DNA of 16,950 nucleotides, from positions 1-16,950 of the forward strand of contig DMQJ01000412.1 of assembly GCA_003455715.1 (NCBI GenBank), read 5' to 3'. This DNA comes from Acidimicrobiaceae bacterium (GTDB lineage Bacteria > Actinomycetota > Acidimicrobiia > Acidimicrobiales > Ilumatobacteraceae). The notes under the pieces were generated by a model. The model was not told where the DNA came from. It did no database searches and saw only the letters and a list, made by a program, of their open reading frames with translations. The first letter of the stretch is position 1; the number at the start of each line of letters is the position of its first letter. A program made the translations under genes and the position numbers. Below, one piece after another: positions 1 through 5,704 of this stretch.

Positions 1-1063
1 GGATCGCGCCCCGCTGTGCCGACGGGCTTGCTGCGCCCCGAGCACCGGCTTGGCTGGCGACACCCTTGGTCGCTGCGGATCCTGCGGCCGACGCACCGAG
101 ACTCTTCACCATCAGCGCCGTGTGGGCAGCCGTCGTCGCCCCGCGCGTCCAGCCTCCAGCGATACCTGCGCCGACGATCGCACTCTCGACGGTCGGCATC
201 AGCTTGTAGAGCACCAGCGGCGACACCGCAGCGATCAAGAAGCACACGAACCCGGACATGAGCGTTCCGACCGCCGCCGCGCCGTCGTTGATGACCGAGG
301 CACTGTCCGGGTCACCGGATGGATGTGCGATCAGGTTCACCGCGACGACGAGGCTGACGACGATCGCCAGCTTCGACACGATCAACGCGACGGTGAGGTG
401 GATCAACTTGCGGGCGGTGCCACGGAACAACGGCAGCACGTTCGCCGACCACACCAGCGGTGCCAGCGCTGCGGCGAGGTAGATCAGCGACGACCGCATC
501 ATCAACGACACGACCAGGCCGATCAGCCCGACGAACCCCACGAGTAGACAGAGCGGTCCTACGAACGTCGTGGCGAGCGGGCCGGTCGTGGTTGCGACCA
601 CGACGATCCCCTCGATCATGCTGACGAGGTCGGCTCGGCCCGACTGCCAGACCATGGCCGAGGCTTCGTCGACGAGACCCAACAGCAGGTCGATCACGGT
701 CACCGTCAAGGCTGACGCAACGATCGACCAGATGCCCTGGCGGATGGCGTCGAGGATCTGCTCGGGACGGCCGGCGAGCGCCGCCTGGATGCCCGAGGCG
801 AGCATCATCGCCACCGTGACAGCGAGAGCGAGCACGCCCAGCTGGACGGCAAGGTCGTTGGCGAACCAGCCGGCCGTGACACGCGGCGTTGTCCCCGAGT
901 CGAGCACGGACCACACCCACTCGACCAGCAGCGCCAAGCCGTTGGCGAGCCACGTGTAGATGCCGGTCACGACCTTGTCCCATGCCCAGCCGACCGCCTC
1001 TCCGATGGCGTTGAGACCGAACCCGAACAGGTCGCCGAGACCACCGATGACCCAATCGAACAT
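1..1063 (-). CDS. TrbL/VirB6-like polytopic conjugation membrane protein (partial, 3' end beyond window)
   Basis: An open frame of 354 codons starts with ATG at 1063 and runs off the left edge without a stop. The start has a strong ribosome binding site (GGGAGGT, 7 nt spacing) and lies 1 bp after the stop of the upstream gene (TGACATG). The product has a short amphipathic N-terminus rich in Gly and Trp, then about six hydrophobic segments near residues 72-95, 110-130, 165-188, 190-210, 218-245 and 265-288. These are followed by a Gly/Ala-rich tail from about residue 295. The stretch SLIYLAAALAPLVWSANV (192-209) resembles the conserved core of actinobacterial TrbL proteins. Such proteins form the inner-membrane core of a conjugative type IV secretion channel. 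The assignment rests on topology, motif and the DUF6112-like neighbour, so it is a family-level inference. Another polytopic membrane protein is the main alternative. Confidence 0.72.
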   Translation of the reverse strand, partial: MFDWVIGGLGDLFGFGLNAIGEAVGWAWDKVVTGIYTWLANGLALLVEWVWSVLDSGTTPRVTAGWFANDLAVQLGVLALAVTVAMMLASGIQAALAGRPEQILDAIRQGIWSIVASALTVTVIDLLLGLVDEASAMVWQSGRADLVSMIEGIVVVATTTGPLATTFVGPLCLLVGFVGLIGLVVSLMMRSSLIYLAAALAPLVWSANVLPLFRGTARKLIHLTVALIVSKLAIVVSLVVAVNLIAHPSGDPDSASVINDGAAAVGTLMSGFVCFLIAAVSPLVLYKLMPTVESAIVGAGIAGGWTRGATTAAHTALMVKSLGASAAGSAATKGVASQAGARGAASPSAQRGAI

Positions 1064-1064
1064 G

Positions 1065-1745
1065 TCACGCACCTCCCACGGGTGGCCACGCAGTGACCTC
1101 GCGCAACTCAGCGAGCGAGGCGACCGGGGCGTTGGTCGCGAGCGCCGGCGTCGGACCCGGGCGGGCCGTCCATCCGTCGACTTTCCAGTCGCCGTCCTCC
1201 CACACCAACTCGACGGTCACCGTTCGCCACAGCTGCCTCGGCGCTCCGAGGCGGTCCCCTCCGGCGACGAGGAGCGCCCACACCTGAACAGTCGCCGAGT
1301 TCGCCGTTGCCGAGTCGACGACGGCGGTGAGCGGGAGCTCCTGGAGCAGCAGCTGTGAAGGCGTCAGACCCTCGCCGGCCAGGTCGTCGATGAAGGCGTC
1401 GAGCTGCGCTGCCGACAGGTCCGCGAGGGTCGGCCCGTAGCGGCGCGAGGCCAGGACCCTGATCATGTCGGAGCGGGTGATGAAGCCTGCGCGGGCGAGC
1501 TCTCCGGTCAACGACACCGCTGAGACCGCTGCTGCGCGAGCACCGGTGGCGTTGCGACTCCAGCCGACCGGGACACCGAGCTCCTCAGTGCGCGGACCGG
1601 TCGCCGGCCGCTCGTCGGCCGACCCCGGCGCCGTGCTGAGACTCGGGGAAGGCGCTACTTCCCGGTCCGCAGCGGCGCATGTGCGAAGTCCGAGTGTCGC
1701 TGCTGCGACGAGCACGGCTCCCCCCACAACGATCGCGCGCCGCAT
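1065..1745 (-). CDS. Exported or membrane-anchored protein with probable NTF2/VirB8-like C-terminal domain
   Basis: The 226-aa product has an N-terminal hydrophobic segment (residues 4-20) preceded by two Arg, then a Pro/Ser/Ala-rich linker (30-55). A conserved-looking start of a globular region follows (GVPVGWSRNATGARAAA, 57-73). The C-terminal part (about 150-192) has strands ending in VELVWEDGDWKVDGW, typical of NTF2-like or VirB8-type folds. Cys23 follows a poor lipobox (GLRTC), so lipidation is doubtful. The ATG lies 1 bp after the upstream stop (TGACATG) with no clear Shine-Dalgarno, suggesting translational coupling. The gene sits between a VirB2/DUF6112-like gene and a TrbL-like gene, so a structural role in a conjugation channel is the best inference. 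I do not recognise a specific family. Confidence 0.6.
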   Translation of the reverse strand: MRRAIVVGGAVLVAAATLGLRTCAAADREVAPSPSLSTAPGSADERPATGPRTEELGVPVGWSRNATGARAAAVSAVSLTGELARAGFITRSDMIRVLASRRYGPTLADLSAAQLDAFIDDLAGEGLTPSQLLLQELPLTAVVDSATANSATVQVWALLVAGGDRLGAPRQLWRTVTVELVWEDGDWKVDGWTARPGPTPALATNAPVASLAELREVTAWPPVGGA

Positions 1746-1746
1746 G

Positions 1747-2094
1747 TCAGGTCGCGTTGTAGACGGTCACGGCGATCGTGTGCGCCAGCCCAGCGAGCAT
1801 CGCCGCGCCCACTCCGCCCAATACCCACTTCCGACCGGCCGAACTCGCGCTGTACGACGAGCCGAAGTGGCCCACGCCCGTTGCGATCCCACCGATCAAC
1901 AGCCCCGCGACCGCGGCGGCGATGCTCGCGTACTTCAACCACCCGAGCATCTGGGTGATCAGGGTCCCGCCCGGCAGGGAGCTGTCAGGCGCCGGGTCCG
2001 GAACCTGTGCCCACGCGGGCGACACGCCCATCAGTACTCCGCTGGCGACGAGCAGCAGCCCGACCGACAGACGTGCTCGATGCCTCACCGGCAT
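1747..2094 (-). CDS. VirB2/DUF6112-like two-helix pilin-type protein
   Basis: The 115-aa product has a signal peptide (residues 1-29, ending SPAWA before Gln30), a short Pro/Asp-rich linker, and two transmembrane helices at about 53-75 and 90-112. A short polar loop containing GHFGSS and AGRKW joins them. This layout matches VirB2/TrbC pilins and, more closely, the DUF6112 proteins found next to TrbL in actinobacterial conjugative elements; the match is from memory of the family pattern. I chose ATG 2094 because it has an ideal ribosome binding site (AAGGAGGT, 5 nt spacing) and gives a clean signal peptide. A longer frame reaching 2220 would add 42 residues with no pilin character and cross the inverted repeat. 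It is the first gene of a minus-strand operon. Confidence 0.7.
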   Translation of the reverse strand: MPVRHRARLSVGLLLVASGVLMGVSPAWAQVPDPAPDSSLPGGTLITQMLGWLKYASIAAAVAGLLIGGIATGVGHFGSSYSASSAGRKWVLGGVGAAMLAGLAHTIAVTVYNAT

Positions 2095-2099
2095 TGCAC

Positions 2100-2107
2100 A
2101 CCTCCTT
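2100..2107 (-). promoter_or_regulatory. Ribosome binding site that decides the start of the VirB2-like gene
   Basis: The minus strand reads AAGGAGGT, complementary to the 3' end of 16S rRNA, five bases before ATG 2094. It supports the 115-aa form over a longer reading beginning at 2220. Confidence 0.85.
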
Positions 2108-2115
2108 GGTGTTTG

Positions 2116-2140
2116 CGACACGCCGCTGCTCGGCGTGTCG
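2116..2140. repeat. Perfect 10-bp inverted repeat in the divergent promoter region
   Basis: CGACACGCCG (2116-2125) is followed by the 5-nt spacer CTGCT and then its exact reverse complement CGGCGTGTCG (2131-2140). It lies 22 bp upstream of the VirB2-like start and 112 bp upstream of the plus-strand hydrolase start. It may be an operator for a dimeric regulator, or a hairpin in the leader of the minus-strand transcript. There is no following T-tract on either strand, so a simple terminator is less likely. Confidence 0.7.
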
Positions 2141-2141
2141 A

Positions 2142-2220
2142 TCACCGGTGAACCCACCCACGTCGCCGGCAGATCGCGACACCCGGAGCACGCCGGGCCG
2201 ACCGGGCCGGTGACTGTCAC
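2142..2220. promoter_or_regulatory. Divergent spacer with further small palindromes
   Basis: Two more symmetric sites follow the large inverted repeat: TCACCGGTGA (2142-2151, perfect 10-bp palindrome) and GTGAC-T-GTCAC (2210-2220). Both contain GTGA/TCAC half-sites and could bind a regulator acting on either divergent gene. Short palindromes of this kind are common in GC-rich DNA, so the assignment is weak. I could not identify convincing -10 and -35 boxes. Confidence 0.25.
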
Positions 2221-2252
2221 GAAGGAGCCGTCTCGAGGGTGCGACAGAAGAG

Positions 2253-3278
2253 ATGAAGCTCCTCGCGCTCCCGACTGTCGGACTCGTGCTCGCGCTTGTC
2301 GCCTTCCCCATCGTCATTGCGACGGGCGACAACCCCGGCATCGGATGCGCGGCCGGTGGTGACGTCGCACCGATCCTCGCAACGATCCGGAACCTCGAGT
2401 CCGGTGGTGACTACACAGCGCGCGCCGCAGGGTCAAGCGCATCCGGTGCCTACCAGTTCATCGACTCCACCTGGGCTGGCTACGGCGGCTATGCACAGGC
2501 ATGGCAGGCCCCACCGGCTGTGCAGGACGCGAAGGCGGCCGAGAATGTCCGCCGCGTCCTCGACGACAACGACAGCGACGTCAGCGCTGTGCCAGTCGTC
2601 TGGTACATCGGCCACCTCCCCGGCCCGACATCGCCAACGTGGGGCCAGGTGCCCGTGCCAACGGCAGGCAACGTCCTCACGCCTCGCGAGTACCAACAGC
2701 GATGGCTCGCCGAGTACGACCGGCAACTCACAGGCGGCGACGGCACCGCCTCAGGAGGGTCATGCGCTCCCGGCGAAGCGATCATCCCGTTCGCCGACGG
2801 CTACGCGATCCCCGCCCCGGCTGACCTGTTCGCGACAGCACCCGTCGACGAACCTCATCACACCTATCCGGCCTGGGACTGGATGCTCCCGACCGGAACC
2901 CCGATCTACGCCATCCGAGGAGGGCGGGTCGTGACGGTCCAGTACTGGCCGTATAACTGGTGGGACCACGGCTGCGGCCAGAACTCGGCCGGCTGCCAGA
3001 CGTGCGGCATCGGCGTCACGATCGAAGACGACGAGGGAACGCGCTGGGCCTACTGCCACGGCAACGCCGCCCACGTCGCAGCCGGCACCACCGTCGCCGC
3101 CGGCACCCAGATCCTTACGTCTGGCAACACCGGCCGCTCCAGCGGCCCCCACCTCCACCTCCAGATCCGCACCGCCGACGGCCTCCTTCGCTGCCCTCAG
3201 GCCCTCCTCGGGTCGTTGCGCAGCAACGGCGTAGGAGTGCCTGCGACGGTCCTCGCCGCTACCGGTTGTTGGTACTGA
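2253..3278 (+). CDS. Bifunctional cell-wall hydrolase: transglycosylase-like domain plus M23 peptidase
   Basis: The 341-aa product starts with a membrane anchor or signal sequence (residues 3-24). A transglycosylase-like domain follows (about 38-158), with Glu49 in NLESGG as candidate catalytic acid and the motif ASGAYQFIDSTW at 63-74. After a Gly/Ser linker, residues 175-310 form an M23/LytM domain. Its zinc motif is visible: His203...Asp209 (HTYPAWD), His269 and HLH at 300-302. It should cleave both glycan strands and peptide cross-links outside the membrane. In type IV secretion such VirB1-like enzymes make room for the channel, and the divergent T4SS-like genes fit that job. A cysteine cluster (241, 248, 251) sits within the M23 domain. 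ATG 2253 is the only ATG/GTG/TTG in frame after the stop at 2211, but its ribosome binding site (AGAAGAG) is unusually close. A prophage endolysin is possible but less likely. Confidence 0.85.
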   Translation: MKLLALPTVGLVLALVAFPIVIATGDNPGIGCAAGGDVAPILATIRNLESGGDYTARAAGSSASGAYQFIDSTWAGYGGYAQAWQAPPAVQDAKAAENVRRVLDDNDSDVSAVPVVWYIGHLPGPTSPTWGQVPVPTAGNVLTPREYQQRWLAEYDRQLTGGDGTASGGSCAPGEAIIPFADGYAIPAPADLFATAPVDEPHHTYPAWDWMLPTGTPIYAIRGGRVVTVQYWPYNWWDHGCGQNSAGCQTCGIGVTIEDDEGTRWAYCHGNAAHVAAGTTVAAGTQILTSGNTGRSSGPHLHLQIRTADGLLRCPQALLGSLRSNGVGVPATVLAATGCWY

Positions 3279-3279
3279 G

Positions 3280-3299
3280 GCCCGGCGTCGGGGCCGGGC
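3280..3299 (+). terminator. Terminator-like GC hairpin just after the hydrolase gene
   Basis: GCCCGGC (3280-3286) pairs with GCCGGGC (3293-3299) across a 6-nt loop, beginning two bases after the TGA stop. No T-tract follows on the plus strand, so termination efficiency is uncertain. The rest of the convergent spacer to 3412 shows nothing I can interpret. Confidence 0.45.
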
Positions 3300-3412
3300 A
3301 GCCGGGCGCAGACTCCCTGCAGTGGTCTGCGCGATATCGGGCACCCTGCCGCTCGCGTATGTGCCGAACCCGGACGGGGCGTCGCGGTTCGAAAGCGGTG
3401 CGTTATGGGCGG

Positions 3413-5056
3413 TCAGCCGTCGGCCGACGGAGGCGTCCACACCCACATGTCGTTGAGGAGTCGCCCCTCGTCACCTGTCCAGTCCTGTCCTCCGTACACG
3501 ACGAGGCGGCGGCCGCTGTTCGTGAGCGATTGGCCTTCACCGGTTTGGTTCGGGCGTTCGGGAATCTCGATCCACTGGTCGGTGGTTGTGTCCCTCACCC
3601 ACCCGGACGCGTACTCGTACGTCGCGCCCTGCGCACGCAGGACGCCGGCCATGTCGTTGCGCCAGGAGTCCGATTCGGGTGGTTCGGGCAACCCGCTCCA
3701 CGAACCAAGGTTCGGGTCGTAGAGTCCGCCCTGGACGGATGGGCCGAAGTGCGGGTTGAGATAGAACCCGTCGTCACCTGGCCAGATCTGATACCCGGCA
3801 CCGGGGGCCGTGGCCAGCGTTGTCCACGAGCCGGCGTTCCGGTCGAGCATCGCGCCGAGCTTCGAATCGTCGTCGCCATTGATCGGGCTCCCGAACACGA
3901 ACAGTCGCTCTCCGTCGCCGAGGACGAATCGGTCGTACACCGCCGGCAACGGATCGTCGGGGAGCGTTTCCCATCGATCGCCGACGAGGAAGTAGTCGGG
4001 CGACTCGCCCTGTTCGTCGCTGCCGCCGAACGCGACGACGGTGCCGTCGGTCAGCGTCGTGAGACTCGGCGTGGGCAGCTGGTCTGGTGCGGACAGCATG
4101 TCCCATTCGTCATCGGCGCCGCGGTAGCGCAGGATCACTACGCTCTCAGCGCAGTTCGTCTCGCCGACGCAGCCAGCAGTGACGTAGAGATCTGACCCGC
4201 TGGTCGTCCACCCGCCGCTCACGAAAGCGATCGGAGCTTCGGCGATCGGAACCCATTCGCCTGTTTGCGGATCGAAAGCGGCACCGTCGGCGAACCGGGT
4301 CACGGAGGCCGGGTCGACAGCGCAGTCGGCTCCAGGCGGGCACAGATAGTCCCATCCGCCGGTCACGACGATGGTGTCGTCGAGATCGGCAACGACAGCG
4401 GACGACCGAGCCTCGATCGGCGGTTCGGGTGCCCGAACCCAACCTCCGCTCGGTGCGAGTGGAGCCCCGTCGGTCTCGGCGTCGGTTGCGTCCTTTACGG
4501 TGATCGAGTGCTGGACATGGGCGAGTTCTCTGAACTCGCCCTCGGCGCACTGGCCGACGCGCTCGGACAGCTCGTCCGTTGCGGACATCTGTTGCACGTT
4601 CTCCGCGTACGGGTACCCGCCGCCCGCTGACACGATCGATCCCACCGGAATCGCCTCGCCGCTCGATGTCACAACGGCCTGCGCCGCGTCATCCCACGTC
4701 GTTCCGAACGGCCACAACACGGCGAACCGACTCCCGGGTTCTGCATCGCCGACGAACAGACAATCGCCGTCACGCACCAGGACGCCCTCGATCAGCGCGT
4801 CCTCGCCTCCCTCGGACGATGGACCGGGCGCGAACATCACCGGCCCATCGACTCCTCCCGAAAGATCCGACGGCGCTGTCGACGACAGCGTCGATTCGGA
4901 CCCTGATGTCGATGAGGACGCCGAAGCAGACGAGTCTGGTCGGACGTCGGCAGCATCGTTCGCCTCGCTGCCACACCCGGCGCCAACCGCCAAGACGCCA
5001 ACTGCCATCACGACGGCTCGAACTCGCATGACGATTGGACGTTCTCCAGCGCTCAT
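3413..5056 (-). CDS. Kelch-repeat lipoprotein
   Basis: The 547-aa product has a lipoprotein signal with lipobox VGAGC (Cys28), then a Ser/Thr/Asp-rich spacer (36-70). A separate N-terminal domain follows (about 71-185, with Cys100 and Cys170), then a Kelch-like beta-propeller (about 205-545). Blade cores are visible at DTIVVTGGWD (227), DLYVTAGC (289), TVVAFGGSD (339), RLFVFGSP (384) and RLVVYGGQD (517). Such propellers usually bind proteins or glycans; here it would sit on the outer face of the membrane. The gene appears monocistronic, convergent with the hydrolase and divergent from the 131-aa gene. I kept ATG 5056 (AGGGA 4 nt upstream); ATG 5029 is an alternative that also leaves a good signal peptide. 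The partner and process are unknown, and no direct link to the pilus is shown. Confidence 0.8.
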   Translation of the reverse strand: MSAGERPIVMRVRAVVMAVGVLAVGAGCGSEANDAADVRPDSSASASSSTSGSESTLSSTAPSDLSGGVDGPVMFAPGPSSEGGEDALIEGVLVRDGDCLFVGDAEPGSRFAVLWPFGTTWDDAAQAVVTSSGEAIPVGSIVSAGGGYPYAENVQQMSATDELSERVGQCAEGEFRELAHVQHSITVKDATDAETDGAPLAPSGGWVRAPEPPIEARSSAVVADLDDTIVVTGGWDYLCPPGADCAVDPASVTRFADGAAFDPQTGEWVPIAEAPIAFVSGGWTTSGSDLYVTAGCVGETNCAESVVILRYRGADDEWDMLSAPDQLPTPSLTTLTDGTVVAFGGSDEQGESPDYFLVGDRWETLPDDPLPAVYDRFVLGDGERLFVFGSPINGDDDSKLGAMLDRNAGSWTTLATAPGAGYQIWPGDDGFYLNPHFGPSVQGGLYDPNLGSWSGLPEPPESDSWRNDMAGVLRAQGATYEYASGWVRDTTTDQWIEIPERPNQTGEGQSLTNSGRRLVVYGGQDWTGDEGRLLNDMWVWTPPSADG

Positions 5057-5200
5057 CAGTTCCCTATGGGACCAGAAGCTCGAACCGGTCCTCGACCACG
5101 CATATTGACACCCGTCACCGGCGGAACGGCCCGCGCGAGATCCGGCAGGATGCGCACACCGGCTTGTTCGATAACGTTCGGCGCAAGTGTGACCCGGATG

Positions 5201-5210
5201 GTGACGTCAC
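5201..5210. promoter_or_regulatory. GTGACGTCAC palindrome in the Kelch/131-aa gene spacer
   Basis: A perfect 10-bp palindrome lies in the 252-bp spacer 5057-5308 between divergent genes, about 100 bp upstream of the plus-strand start. It shares GTGAC/GTCAC half-sites with the site at 2210-2220. The spacer must hold two promoters, but I found no convincing -10/-35 pair. TTGACA at 5105-5110 lacks a matching -10 box. Confidence 0.25.
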
Positions 5211-5308
5211 GGTCTGTGGAATCCCGCCGAGGTACGGTTTCGTAACCCGCTCTCCGTCGACGCCGTGCTCGCGGGCTCTCGGCACACACGTGTTTGGAGT
5301 GAACGGCT

Positions 5309-5704
5309 ATGCGAATCGACCACCAGGACGAAGCCGACCCGTTCGGCGCGAGCCGGGGCACCTTCCTCGCTCGGTTCGGTGAGCGTGCAGGCGCGGAGAT
5401 CGGCCGTAGCGTGCTGCTACGTGAGGCCATCGAGTTGGCCCACGGCCGGCGGCACCTCACGATTGTTCATGGTGATCCGGTTGACGTTGTTGCGTCTCGG
5501 CGGCTGTCTGAGTTCTACGAGGAGCTACGTCGGCTCGCTGCCGGGTGCGAGTGGGTCCGAGTCCGGGGGAATGTCGAGTACGTCACCGTGACCGTCGGAG
5601 GAGCGGGCGCAGACGAGCAGATCGCGCTGTTCGAGGCTGCCGCCGCGTTTGCGAACCGGGGGGACTGGACGATCGTCGCCTCGGCCGTGCCACCGCTCAG
5701 CTGA
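5309..5704 (+). CDS. Conserved-looking hypothetical protein, 131 aa, cytosolic
   Basis: ATG 5309 is preceded by GGAG with 9 nt spacing. The product has no signal peptide or membrane helix. It begins with an acidic stretch (HQDEADPFG), then a probable long helix (19-46, ending AIELAHGRRH) and a strand. A second helix at 66-79 (SRRLSEFYEELRRL) is followed by further strands (VRVRGNVEYVTVTVGG), an alanine-rich helix and a closing strand (WTIVASAVP). This suggests a small alpha/beta fold that I cannot name. The stop overlaps the stop of the convergent LysM-BTAD gene by 8 bp. With its own promoter region it is not part of the pilus operon, though its position invites a link. No function is proposed. 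Confidence 0.6.
   Translation: MRIDHQDEADPFGASRGTFLARFGERAGAEIGRSVLLREAIELAHGRRHLTIVHGDPVDVVASRRLSEFYEELRRLAAGCEWVRVRGNVEYVTVTVGGAGADEQIALFEAAAAFANRGDWTIVASAVPPLS
5697..5704. other. Convergent stop-codon overlap in a palindrome
   Basis: TCAGCTGA supplies the TGA stop of the plus-strand 131-aa gene (5702-5704) and the TGA stop of the minus-strand regulator (5699-5697). The two genes overlap by 8 bp tail to tail, leaving no space for a conventional terminator between them. Confidence 0.9.

Noticed and set aside
312..1055. A 247-aa Arg-rich minus-strand reading frame
   Set aside because: It is a shifted-frame shadow of the TrbL-like gene, whose own frame has a strong ribosome binding site, membrane helices and no stop before the window edge.
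2095..2220. Longer form of the VirB2-like protein starting at 2220
   Set aside because: It would cross the inverted repeat, lacks a ribosome binding site and hides the signal peptide. The ATG at 2094 has AAGGAGGT at 5 nt.
3384..3400. GGTTCGAA resembling a tRNA T-loop or attachment site remnant
   Set aside because: The flanking bases do not pair as a T-stem, and no acceptor or anticodon arm is present.
4371..5108. Plus-strand 245-aa frame opposite the Kelch lipoprotein
   Set aside because: It is Ser/Thr/Pro-rich shadow translation of the lipoprotein gene, with no ribosome binding site and no domain pattern.
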